Shown piece after piece: positions 36,303 to 44,737 of a DNA stretch of 64,000 nt (its first letter is position 1; each line of letters starts with the position of its first letter). Made by a program: the position numbers and the translations under genes. Under the pieces are notes generated by a model. That model worked only from the letters and a program-made list of their open reading frames with translations. It had not been told where the DNA came from and made no database searches. Source of the stretch: Roseibacillus ishigakijimensis (lineage in GTDB: Bacteria > Verrucomicrobiota > Verrucomicrobiia > Verrucomicrobiales > Akkermansiaceae); the NCBI RefSeq assembly GCF_016595415.1, contig NZ_JAENIO010000019.1, positions 1-64,000 of the forward strand. The letters run 5' to 3'.

Positions 36303-38873
36303 ATGAACAAGAAGCGAAACCAACGCAAGGCCAAGCGCCCTTTTTACAAAAAGCCCGGCCTTTACCTTTTCCTCCTCTTCTGCGTGGTGGCCGGAGTGGT
36401 GGCCCTCGTTCTCTTTTACAATATTTACCTGAAGGACTTTCGTGAGCGGGCGCTGACCCAATACGATTACAGCAAGGTCGATGACGTGCAAATCCCCAGC
36501 CAAATCTTCGACCGCAACGGCCAGCTCATCGGCCGCTCCTACGAGGAAGAAAACCGCTCGCTGGTCACCATTGAAGAAATTCCCTCCGCTTTGGTGAACG
36601 CCCTCCTCGCCCAGGAAGACCAACGCTTCTGGGTTCACAAAGGCGTGGACTGGAAGGGCGTGTTGCGCGCGGTGTATCTCAATGCCAAGGCCGGAGAAAC
36701 CACCCAGGGAGCCAGCACCATCACCATGCAGCTGGCGCGCAACGCCTTCGACCTCCAGGAGGAAGCCAAGGAACGGGGCGAATCCGGCATCGAGCGAAAA
36801 ATCGTGGAAGCCTTTGTCGCCCTGGAGATTGAGCGACGCTACGTCGGCGAGGTGGAGGGGGACGAACGCCTCACCAATAAGCGAAAGTTGCTGGAAATGT
36901 ATCTCAACCGGGTGCCCTTTGGCAAAGGCTACTACGGGGTGCGGGCTGCGGCGCTGGGCTATTTTGGCAAGGAACCGGAAGATCTCACCCTCTCGGAATG
37001 CGCCTCCCTAGTTGCCTGCATCAAAAACCCCAGCCTGATCAATCCCATCAGCAACCCCGAGATCAACAAGGTGGCACGCAATCACGTCTTCACCCGCATG
37101 TTCGCGGAAGGCACCATCCCGACCAAAGAGGAATACGACCGCCTGGTAGAATCCCCGGTGGTGACCAATCCCCGCCCTTTGCGCCGGGGCACCTCCCATC
37201 TTTACAACAAAGTGGTCGAACTGACCCGCAGCATCGTCGGGGACGACGCCATGTCGCGGGGCGGATTCTCCATCTATACCACCATTGACAAGGCCACCCA
37301 GGACGCGGCCCATCGCGGCTTGCGCGAGCAGTTGCTGGAGATTGAAAATCGCGAAGGCTACCGCCACCCCCTCTTGGCTGGGTTTGACAAAGACAAGGAC
37401 CCCCAGCCCGAGTATCTGCGCGGGGCTGTGCTAATGATCGATAGCAGCACCGGAGCTGTGATCGCACACGTGGGAGGGCGGCAATTTGCCCACTCGCAGT
37501 ATGACTTTATCGAATCCGGCCGCCGGCCAACCGGAACGGCCTTCCTCCCCGTGGTCTACGCCGCAGCCTTCGAAAACCGCTTTTCCCCGGCCACCCTGCT
37601 CTCGGACCTACCCATGGATGCTCGCGAGGTCGCCCTGGGGGGGACGGAAGGTATCTTGGGCGAATGGGGCCCGGAGATGATGGACCCGGTCTATGAGGGT
37701 GACATCACCACCCGCAAGGCCCTGCGGGATTCGAAAATCGCAGCCACCGTGCGCCTGGGCGTGGAGGTCGGCATCGATACCGTAGCCCGGCAAGCCCGCA
37801 CCTTCGGCCTCACCCTCGAATCAGGCGAGATGCTGCCGCGCCTCCTTCTCGGCTGGGAGCAAAACTCGCTCTGGCGGCTCACCCGAGCCTACGCCTCCTT
37901 CGGGCGCAACGGACAGGCCCCCGAAGAACCCTACTACATCGAGAGCATTCGCGATATCGAAGGCAACGAAGTCTACCGCGCCCCCCGCACCAAGACTAAA
38001 ACGGTGACCTTCTCCTCCCCCGAGACCGCCTATCAGATTCATTCCATTCTCTCGGACAGCATCCAGCACGGCAATTTGCGGGAAAATGCCGCTCAACTCA
38101 CAGAACCCGAGTTCGTCACCGTGAAGACGGGCACCAATCACAACTTCTCCGACGCTTGGACCTTTGGTTACAATGGCAAGGTCACCTGCGGAGTGTGGGT
38201 CGGCTTCCTCTCCGGTCGCGAGCCCATTTACGACTACGCCTTTGCCAAAGACACCGCCTTCCCCATCTGGGCCCAGACGATGAATGCCGCAGCGGGCAAT
38301 TTTCCGGGTCAGAAACTGGCCCCCCCTGCTGGCTTGGCCGCCGTCTCTCTCTGCGAGCGCTCGGGCCGTCGCCTCACCCGCTACTGCTACGACAGCGTGT
38401 TCGACCCCGAGCACGGTCTCAGCCTGGCCTCGACCTCCTATCAAGAATATCTCCGCCCCGAACAAGCAGAAGTCGGGGTCTGCGTGGTGCACGGCAAAGG
38501 GGGAGTCACTCCCTCCGAAGAGTTCGCCCCCGACACCGAGGACCTCCGCCAGCGACAACTCAATGTCCCCCCCCTGACCGTGCGCAGCAAGGCCCTCACG
38601 GGGCAAGATCCCTACGGAGCCCTCATCCCGGAAGTGAGTGAGGAACCCGTGCCCGAGCCGAAACCGGAACCCGACCTGGCCGAGAACGAAACCCCCACTG
38701 AAGGAACTGAGAACGAATCCGTCAAGGAACCCGTAGCGCCGCTTCCGGAAGATCCCGCAGCGAGGGTTCGACACCAGCAGGAATTCACCGTAAAAGAATC
38801 CCGCCAGGGCGAGCGGGAGGCCACCATCCGGCTCCGTCCTCCCCAACGCATCGAGATTTCCGACGACCTATGA
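36303..38873 (+). CDS. Class A penicillin-binding protein with apparently inactive transpeptidase domain
   Basis: 856 residues: a basic cytoplasmic tail, one membrane anchor (about 20-42), then a complete GT51 glycosyltransferase with Glu105 in AQEDQRFWVHKG, QGASTITMQLARN, RKIVEAFVALEIER and LEMYLNRVPFGKGYYG. This domain should polymerise lipid II. The transpeptidase domain is present (about 330-680) but its SxxK site reads T412-A-F-L415 in RPTGTAFLPVVYA, so both the Ser nucleophile and the Lys are gone. The SxN site reads S477-K-I. Only KTGT (608-611) is kept. The DNA at these sites is clear and the frame is intact. A long Pro/Glu-rich C-terminal tail follows. The protein probably works as a monofunctional glycosyltransferase with a structural pseudo-transpeptidase. 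The next gene overlaps its stop by 4 nt. Confidence 0.9.
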   Translation: MNKKRNQRKAKRPFYKKPGLYLFLLFCVVAGVVALVLFYNIYLKDFRERALTQYDYSKVDDVQIPSQIFDRNGQLIGRSYEEENRSLVTIEEIPSALVNALLAQEDQRFWVHKGVDWKGVLRAVYLNAKAGETTQGASTITMQLARNAFDLQEEAKERGESGIERKIVEAFVALEIERRYVGEVEGDERLTNKRKLLEMYLNRVPFGKGYYGVRAAALGYFGKEPEDLTLSECASLVACIKNPSLINPISNPEINKVARNHVFTRMFAEGTIPTKEEYDRLVESPVVTNPRPLRRGTSHLYNKVVELTRSIVGDDAMSRGGFSIYTTIDKATQDAAHRGLREQLLEIENREGYRHPLLAGFDKDKDPQPEYLRGAVLMIDSSTGAVIAHVGGRQFAHSQYDFIESGRRPTGTAFLPVVYAAAFENRFSPATLLSDLPMDAREVALGGTEGILGEWGPEMMDPVYEGDITTRKALRDSKIAATVRLGVEVGIDTVARQARTFGLTLESGEMLPRLLLGWEQNSLWRLTRAYASFGRNGQAPEEPYYIESIRDIEGNEVYRAPRTKTKTVTFSSPETAYQIHSILSDSIQHGNLRENAAQLTEPEFVTVKTGTNHNFSDAWTFGYNGKVTCGVWVGFLSGREPIYDYAFAKDTAFPIWAQTMNAAAGNFPGQKLAPPAGLAAVSLCERSGRRLTRYCYDSVFDPEHGLSLASTSYQEYLRPEQAEVGVCVVHGKGGVTPSEEFAPDTEDLRQRQLNVPPLTVRSKALTGQDPYGALIPEVSEEPVPEPKPEPDLAENETPTEGTENESVKEPVAPLPEDPAARVRHQQEFTVKESRQGEREATIRLRPPQRIEISDDL

Positions 38874-39943
38874 GCGATTCGCAGCGAACTCCTCTCTCCG
38901 CCCGGGGAGCCTGGGCTCCCTTTCTCTGCCCTTTGTGCCGGGGGCTTTTCCGGGCCCGCACCGAACAATGCGGACCCATGACCTGTCCGCATTGCCAGGA
39001 AAGGGTCGAGGTCCCTTTCACCCCCGAGGCCCCGGCCGAAGAAATCCAACCGCTGCAAAGAGAACCGCTCCCGACCCCACCCCCAGCCGAGGAGACCTGG
39101 GCCACGCCATCCCCAGCGGCCGAAAAAGCCAGCAGCCGTGGCCTCATTCTGGCCGGGCTCTTCGTCTTTTCCCTCCTCGTCGTGGTCGGCTTTGTCCTCC
39201 TCTCACAACGGGAACCCCGGGCCGCCGAGACGGGCGAAAAAAAGTTTCGCGCCGACCGCTTCGAGACCCTGGCTGCAGATGATTCCCCCATCCCCGGAGA
39301 TGCCCTCCTGCAACTGACCAGCAAGGATATCGAAGAAGCAAAGGAAGCCGCTCTCGCCTTCCTGAAAGTGGAGGAAATTGCCCACCTGCGCCCTCTCATC
39401 CGCGATCCGGAACGAGTGATGCCACTCATCGAAAGCTATTATCAGGACCAAGCCTACCAGGCTTACCCCACCGCAAAAATCGAAGACACCGGCCAAGCGC
39501 AAGCAGCCAAACACTTCGCCAGCTTCTCCATCATCCTTCCAGATTACCACACCCGCCCCATCGCGGTAGAAGCCACGGAAAACGGCTACCTGGTCGATTG
39601 GGAGAGCTGGGTCGGACATGGCGAACGCCCTTGGAAGGAATTCATGGCCGAGAAAGTCACCGCCCCCACCCGGATGCGCGTGACCATCCAACGCTCCACC
39701 TACTACAACTACGACTTCCAAGATGAGCGCCGTTGGCGGTGCTACGAACTGATGCGCACCGTGGACGAACCGGTCCTTTTCGCCTACCTGCCCGCTGAAT
39801 CCGAGCTGCGCCGGGAGCTGCCTGGCGCGGAAGATCCGGCCCAAACCTACGTGGTCACCATTCGCTATCCCGACACCCCCTCCTCCGACAATCAAGTCCT
39901 CCTGAGCGACGTCATCCAACAAGGCTGGGTTCTCGGCCTCTAA
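38870..39943 (+). CDS. Zinc-ribbon single-pass membrane protein coupled to the PBP
   Basis: 357 residues. An N-terminal double-Cys zinc ribbon (LCPLCRGLF ... MTCPHCQERV, about 19-47) is cytoplasmic. A Pro/Glu-rich linker precedes one membrane helix (GLILAGLFVFSLLVVVGFVL, about 88-108). An extracytoplasmic domain of about 240 residues follows, with repeated acidic segments and the pattern VDWESWVGHGERPWKEFM; I do not recognise it. The ATG overlaps the PBP stop (ATGA), so the two are translationally coupled and likely work together at the cell wall. Possible roles such as PBP activator or sensor are inference from context. Confidence 0.8.
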   Translation: MSDSQRTPLSARGAWAPFLCPLCRGLFRARTEQCGPMTCPHCQERVEVPFTPEAPAEEIQPLQREPLPTPPPAEETWATPSPAAEKASSRGLILAGLFVFSLLVVVGFVLLSQREPRAAETGEKKFRADRFETLAADDSPIPGDALLQLTSKDIEEAKEAALAFLKVEEIAHLRPLIRDPERVMPLIESYYQDQAYQAYPTAKIEDTGQAQAAKHFASFSIILPDYHTRPIAVEATENGYLVDWESWVGHGERPWKEFMAEKVTAPTRMRVTIQRSTYYNYDFQDERRWRCYELMRTVDEPVLFAYLPAESELRRELPGAEDPAQTYVVTIRYPDTPSSDNQVLLSDVIQQGWVLGL

Positions 39944-39965
39944 ACTGCTCACCCCTCCACCCCAC

Positions 39966-41309
39966 ATGACCTCTCTCGAAAAAGCCCTCCAAATCAATCT
40001 CGATCCCTCCATCTACGGCGTCTTTGCAGAAATCGGGGCCGGCCAGGAGGTCGCCAACTGGTTTTTCCGCGCTTCGGCCTCGGCCGGCACCGTGGCCAAG
40101 TCCATCTCGGCCTACGACATGACCATGAGCGATGCCATCTACGGCAAAGGCAAGCGCTACGTCTCGCGCGAACGGGTGCGGGCCATGTTGGATCACGAAT
40201 TCGCCATCCTCAGCGAGCGGCTCTCCGGCGCGCGCGGCGAAGATTCCACCTTTTTCTCCTACTGCAACACGGTGCGGGCCCGGGGCTATCGCGACACGGC
40301 GGAATGCCACGGCTGGATGGGTCTCCGCATGCAGGTGCGTCCCAATGGCCCGGCCGGCGACATCCTGCTCCACGTGCGCTTGCTCGATGAGGAAAATGTC
40401 GACCAAATGGAAGCCCTCGGCGTGGTGGGGCTCAACCTCATCCACAGCGCCTTCCACTACCGCGACCACTTGGAGTCCTTCGTCGCCCACCTCGTCGACA
40501 ACATCGCCCCCGGTCGCGTCGAAATCGACATGCTGAAATTCACTGGCGAACCCTTTGACTACATCGACAACCGCATCTGCGCGCTCCAACTGGTCAACGG
40601 CGGCCTCACCCCCACCGCCATGTTCCGCCCCGACGGCGAGGTCGTGCAACCCGCCGAGCTTCTCTACAAACGCCCTGTCCTCCTCTTGCGCGGCTCCTTC
40701 AACCCCGTCACCAAGCTCCATCTGGACATGCTGTCCCAAGCCCGCGCTCTGACCGGAGCCGACGAAACCATGGTGGAAATCTGCGAAATGTCGATGAACA
40801 ATCTCCTCCGGGGTGAAGAGCTCGACTATCTGGACTTCCTCGATCGGGCCGATGCCTTGCAGGCCTTGGGGAAAACGGTGGTCATCTCCCGCTGCGCGGA
40901 ATTTTACCGCATCGTGGCGGTGCTGCGGCGCTACACCAGCGAGGCCGTCGGGGTCGCGCTCTCCATCGGACTGCTCAACGAGCTATTCAAAGACAAGTGG
41001 TCGCAACACCTTGATGGCGGCATCCTGGAATCCTTCGGGCGCCTCCTCAAGCACCGCGTGCAACTCCTCGTCTACCCCTGGCGCAACCGACGCACGGGCG
41101 ATCTGGTCACTGCCGAGAACTTCCGCACCAGCGAGAAGTTCCAAATGTTCTACGACTTCCTGCACCAGAACGATTACATCAAGTCCCTGCCCTGCGGTGA
41201 TGAGGCCCTGCTGGAACGCACCCCCCGGGACCTCCAGCGCATGAAGGAGGAGGGCGACCTCACTTGGAAAAACCATGTGCCCCAGGAAGCACTGGAAACC
41301 CCGGCCTGA
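39966..41309 (+). CDS. Conserved cytosolic protein of unknown function
   Basis: 447 residues, no signal peptide or membrane segment. It matches a widespread bacterial family, conserved from Bacteroidetes to Verrucomicrobia, that begins with NLDPSIYGVFAEIGAGQEVA and includes SAYDMTMSDAIYG, GWMGLRMQV and FLDRADALQALG. As I recall, databases sometimes label it TonB-dependent receptor or adenylyltransferase; the sequence has no receptor features. A short segment GSFNPVTKLHLDML (from about residue 243) looks like the start of a nucleotidyltransferase HxGH site but has Thr-Lys-Leu-His instead. The gene follows the PBP pair by 22 nt, so it may share their transcript. No function should be assigned. 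Confidence 0.8.
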   Translation: MTSLEKALQINLDPSIYGVFAEIGAGQEVANWFFRASASAGTVAKSISAYDMTMSDAIYGKGKRYVSRERVRAMLDHEFAILSERLSGARGEDSTFFSYCNTVRARGYRDTAECHGWMGLRMQVRPNGPAGDILLHVRLLDEENVDQMEALGVVGLNLIHSAFHYRDHLESFVAHLVDNIAPGRVEIDMLKFTGEPFDYIDNRICALQLVNGGLTPTAMFRPDGEVVQPAELLYKRPVLLLRGSFNPVTKLHLDMLSQARALTGADETMVEICEMSMNNLLRGEELDYLDFLDRADALQALGKTVVISRCAEFYRIVAVLRRYTSEAVGVALSIGLLNELFKDKWSQHLDGGILESFGRLLKHRVQLLVYPWRNRRTGDLVTAENFRTSEKFQMFYDFLHQNDYIKSLPCGDEALLERTPRDLQRMKEEGDLTWKNHVPQEALETPA

Positions 41310-41385
41310 CTCCCTTTCCCCGGAACACCCCGGCAGACGCTTTTGAGGCTTGGGGAAAGTCGCTCTCCCGCTAGTGTGAAGGGAG

Positions 41386-42693
41386 ATGAACTTCCTCGAC
41401 GCTTCCGCGATCCTGCTCTCCCTGGCGGCCCTCTTCGCCTATGCCAACCATCGTTTTCTCAAACTGCCGACCACCATCGGCATCATGCTGATCGGCCTCT
41501 TTTTCAGCCTTGGCTTCATCCTCCTCGGTGATGTCATCCCCGTCATCTCCCAAGCCGCCGACCACTTTGTCGAAAGCATCGACTTCGACACCACTCTCAT
41601 GCAGGGGATGCTCAGCTACCTCCTCTTCGCCGGGGCCCTGCACGTCAACTTGAACGACCTCAAGAACCAGAAACGCCTGGTCGCCACTCTGGCCAGTCTG
41701 GGAGTGGCCCTTTCCACCTTTCTCGTCGGTAGCCTCTTCTACTTTCTCTTTCCCCTCTTCGGCCACCAGGTCCCCTATCTCTGGTGCCTGGTCTTCGGAT
41801 CAATAGTCGCCCCCACCGATCCAGTGGCCGTGCTGGGAATCTTGAAAAAAGCGAAGGTGCCCAAATCGCTGGAAACCAAAATCACGGGAGAAAGCCTCTT
41901 CAACGACGGGGTGGGAGTGGTGCTCTACCTCGCCCTCCTCGGCCTCGCAGTCTCCTCCGGAGGCGAGACCCCGCACGCCGCCGATCACGCTAGCCACGGG
42001 GGGACGGGCGCACTCGACATTGCCAAACTCTTCGCCATCGAAGCGGGAGGAGGACTCCTCTGGGGCGGCCTGCTCGGGCTCGCGGGCTACTTTCTCCTCC
42101 GCTCCATCGACAACTACCAAGTGGAAGTGCTCATCACCCTCGCCCTCGTCACCGGTGGTTACCGGGCAGCCTCGGCGATGCACCTCTCCGGCCCCCTCGC
42201 CATGGTGGTGGCCGGCCTCCTCATCGGCAATCACGGCCGCCTCCTGGCCATGAGCGACACCACCCGTCTGCACCTCGACAAATTCTGGGAACTGCTCGAC
42301 GAAATCCTCAATGCCGTTCTCTTCCTCCTCATCGGCCTCGAACTCTTCGTCCTCAAGCTCACCGCCCCCGCCGTGAGCGCCGGCCTGCTCGCCATCGCCA
42401 TCGGCTTGGGAGCCCGCTTTCTCGCGGTCTGGCTGCCAGTCACCATTCTCCGCCGCAAACGCGAGTTTTCCCCAGGCGTAATCCGGGTTTTGACCTGGGG
42501 CGGCATTCGCGGAGGCATCTCGGTCGCCCTCGCACTGGGACTCCCCAAGGACGCCGCCCACCGCGAACTCTTCCTAGTTATGACCTATCTCGTCGTCATC
42601 TTCTCCATTGCCGTGCAGGGACTTACCCTCGGAAAAGTAGTGAAAAAACTCGTCCCCGGAGTGGGTTCCCCAGAGCCGCCCAAGGAGGCCTGA
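41386..42693 (+). CDS. Na+/H+ antiporter, CPA1/NhaP type
   Basis: 435 residues with about twelve transmembrane segments. Typical CPA1 features are LSLAALFAYANHRFLKLPTT near the N-terminus, the ion-site region GSIVAPTDPVAVLGILKKA, ITGESLFNDGVGVVLYLALL with the conserved ND pair, and LTWGGIRGGISVALALGLP. A His-rich loop (HAADHASHGGTG) joins two helices and might serve in pH sensing. It exports Na+ in exchange for H+ at the inner membrane. A tRNA-Leu gene and a second, unrelated antiporter follow on the same strand, which suits life in saline water. Confidence 0.92.
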   Translation: MNFLDASAILLSLAALFAYANHRFLKLPTTIGIMLIGLFFSLGFILLGDVIPVISQAADHFVESIDFDTTLMQGMLSYLLFAGALHVNLNDLKNQKRLVATLASLGVALSTFLVGSLFYFLFPLFGHQVPYLWCLVFGSIVAPTDPVAVLGILKKAKVPKSLETKITGESLFNDGVGVVLYLALLGLAVSSGGETPHAADHASHGGTGALDIAKLFAIEAGGGLLWGGLLGLAGYFLLRSIDNYQVEVLITLALVTGGYRAASAMHLSGPLAMVVAGLLIGNHGRLLAMSDTTRLHLDKFWELLDEILNAVLFLLIGLELFVLKLTAPAVSAGLLAIAIGLGARFLAVWLPVTILRRKREFSPGVIRVLTWGGIRGGISVALALGLPKDAAHRELFLVMTYLVVIFSIAVQGLTLGKVVKKLVPGVGSPEPPKEA

Positions 42694-42723
42694 GAAAAAA
42701 TTCCACTTTTATTAAAGATTCTC

Positions 42724-42752
42724 TTGCCAAAGGGGCGGGCTTCCTCTTAGAG
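42724..42752 (+). promoter_or_regulatory. Candidate sigma-70 promoter of tRNA-Leu
   Basis: TTGCCA (42724-42729) and TTAGAG (42747-42752) are separated by 17 nt and end 14 nt before the first base of the tRNA, the expected layout for a tRNA promoter. A GC-rich stretch that could be a discriminator lies between the -10 element and the gene. Assigned by eye. Confidence 0.45.
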
Positions 42753-42766
42753 TCGCCGCCCGCGCT

Positions 42767-42854
42767 GCTCGGGTGGCGGAATTGGTAGACGCGCCAGACT
42801 AAGGATCTGGTGGGAGTTAATCCTGTGGGGGTTCGAGTCCCCCCCCGAGCACCA
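42767..42854 (+). tRNA. tRNA-Leu, anticodon AAG
   Basis: Full class II cloverleaf with encoded CCA. The acceptor arms GCTCGGG and CCCGAGC pair perfectly. The D-arm has GCG/CGC, the anticodon stem is CCAGA/TCTGG, the 7-nt loop is CTAAGGA, and the long variable arm (about 16 nt) marks Leu. The T-arm is GGGGG-TTCGAGT-CCCCC. Position 34-36 reads A-A-G. Most bacteria use GAG here; an A34 would need deamination to inosine by TadA to read CTC and CTT efficiently, and CTC is the dominant Leu codon in the genes of this window. The gene lies between two antiporter genes and is followed by an intrinsic terminator. Confidence 0.95.
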
Positions 42855-42881
42855 CTTCTCTCCGACAAGGAAGAAGCGGAT

Positions 42882-42910
42882 AAAAAGGCACCTCTTTAGG
42901 TGCCTTTTTT
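42882..42910 (+). terminator. Intrinsic terminator after tRNA-Leu
   Basis: AGGCACCT and AGGTGCCT form a perfect 8-bp stem with a CTTT loop, preceded by an A-run and followed by a T-run. The flanking A and T tracts make it potentially bidirectional. Confidence 0.9.
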
Positions 42911-43042
42911 CGTTTTTACCCCACCTCTCTCTCACCAAAAAAGCCCCTTCCAAAACGGTAGGCGGAAAATCGGTCAATCCGCGTCCGGTTTCGCTTGCCA
43001 TCGCCGCCCCTTCTCGCAAATTCTCCCCCGCCCCAAAACGTC

Positions 43043-44728
43043 ATGTCAGGTTCTCTTCGTATCCTCTTTTGTCTTCTCGTCCTACTCGTCCCTAGCTCAT
43101 TGAGTGCTGCCGGAGGCGGCAGCGAGACCAAACCTCATTATCCGGCCAATGAGGAACTCCACCGCTCGGCTCAATATTCCCAGTTTCCCATCCCTACCTA
43201 CGAGCTACCCACCGAATACAATGAGGATGACTCCATGAAGCTGGGGGCCACTCTGGTCGCCCGGGTGAAGGCAGACCCCTTCAACCTGGTCGCCACCCTC
43301 ATTTTCATCTGCGCCATCGCCCATACCTTCATGGCGGGCTGGTTCAATAAAATGGCCCATCACGAGGAGGAAAAACACCGCGAGCGCATCAACAAGCTGG
43401 GCCTCACGGCCGCCGCCAAGCCGCAACCCGATGCCCAGGACGACGTTTCTTTCAAGGCCACCATCCTGCACTTTTTCGGCGAAGTGGAAGCCATCTTCGG
43501 CATCTGGATCATCGCCTTGGCCGCCGCCGCCATCGGCTTCTATGACTGGGAGGCCTTCAAGCTCTACGTCACCTACGACCGCGTTTTCACCGAACCCATG
43601 TTCGTGGTGATCATCATGGCCATTGCAGCCTCCCGCCCCGTGCTCCGCTTCGCCGAAGGGGTCATGGCAAAAGCCGCCGACCTCGGTCACGGCTCCCCCG
43701 CCGCCTGGTGGTTGTCGGTGATGACCATCGCCCCCATTCTCGGTTCCTTCATTACCGAGCCCGCCGCCATGACCATCGGAGCGCTCCTGCTCGCGAAGAA
43801 AATCTACAAGCACAAGCCCAACCCCATCTTCGCCTATGCCACGCTCGGCCTTCTCTTCGTCAATGTTTCCGTGGGAGGCACCCTCACCCACTTCGCCGCT
43901 CCTCCCGTCCTGATGGTCGCCAGCACTTGGGACTGGGGCATGAGCTTCATGTTCACCAACTTTGGTTACAAGGCCGTCATCGCCATCATCCTGGCTAACG
44001 CTCTCTTCTACTTCAAATTCAAGGAAGAACTCGCCCGCCTGGCCGACCGTGCCGATGGCGTGGAGGACGGTGTGCAGCACCCCATCGCCTGGCACGAGCG
44101 CGAGGACCCCATCCCTTTCTGGGTCATCGCCCACCACCTCTTTTTCCTCGCTTGGACCGTTTTCACCGCCCACTACCCCGCTCTTTTCATCGGCGGTTTC
44201 CTCTTCTTCCTCGCCTTTGTAGCCGCCACCCAGCACCACCAGAACGCCATTTCCATGAAAGGGCCCCTTCTCGTCGGCTTCTTCCTTGGAGCCCTCATCA
44301 TTCACGGAGGCTGTCAGGCCTGGTGGATCGAGCCCATCATCGTTTCCCTCAACGATTCGCCCGGCTTCCTCATGTTTGGCGCCACCATCCTGACCGCCTT
44401 CAACGACAACGCGGCCATTACCTATCTGGCCTCCCAAGTGTCGGACATCAGTGAGGCCGCCAAGCACGCCGTCGTCGCGGGTGCGGTCGTCGGCGGCGGG
44501 CTCACCGTGATTGCCAATGCCCCCAACCCTGCCGGACAATCCATTTTGTCCAAGCACTTCGAAGGCGGCATTTCTCCCCTCAAACTGGCTTTGGGAGCCC
44601 TCGTTCCCACCTTCATTTGCTATCTCTGCATGACCTTTCTGCCCAATCTGGGTGAAAACAAGCACGAGGATGTCGACTTGAAAGCTCCCAACGACCACCC
44701 GGCCCAGCAAGTGGACGACACCCACTAG
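43043..44728 (+). CDS. Putative Na+/H+ antiporter (Na_H_antiport_3 family)
   Basis: 561 residues from the ATG that opens the signal peptide MSGSLRILFCLLVLLVPSSL; the frame continues 48 nt further upstream without family support. After a ~70-residue periplasmic segment come about eleven membrane helices. Recognisable are SVMTIAPILGSFITEPAAMT, VSVGGTLTHFAAPPVLMVA and a C-terminal DNAAITYLASQV with charged residues inside the membrane, typical of ArsB/NhaD-like ion transporters. A cytoplasmic His/Glu-rich loop (MAHHEEEKHRERINK) follows the first helix. Role: sodium extrusion or pH homeostasis. Riboflavin synthase follows after 9 nt. Confidence 0.85.
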   Translation: MSGSLRILFCLLVLLVPSSLSAAGGGSETKPHYPANEELHRSAQYSQFPIPTYELPTEYNEDDSMKLGATLVARVKADPFNLVATLIFICAIAHTFMAGWFNKMAHHEEEKHRERINKLGLTAAAKPQPDAQDDVSFKATILHFFGEVEAIFGIWIIALAAAAIGFYDWEAFKLYVTYDRVFTEPMFVVIIMAIAASRPVLRFAEGVMAKAADLGHGSPAAWWLSVMTIAPILGSFITEPAAMTIGALLLAKKIYKHKPNPIFAYATLGLLFVNVSVGGTLTHFAAPPVLMVASTWDWGMSFMFTNFGYKAVIAIILANALFYFKFKEELARLADRADGVEDGVQHPIAWHEREDPIPFWVIAHHLFFLAWTVFTAHYPALFIGGFLFFLAFVAATQHHQNAISMKGPLLVGFFLGALIIHGGCQAWWIEPIIVSLNDSPGFLMFGATILTAFNDNAAITYLASQVSDISEAAKHAVVAGAVVGGGLTVIANAPNPAGQSILSKHFEGGISPLKLALGALVPTFICYLCMTFLPNLGENKHEDVDLKAPNDHPAQQVDDTH

Positions 44729-44737
44729 GACAGACTC

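Noticed and set aside
40680-40730. Functional nucleotidyltransferase site in the conserved unknown protein
   Set aside because: GSFNPVT resembles the motif but the HxGH pair is replaced by T-K-L-H and the segment is not at the N-terminus of a Rossmann domain.
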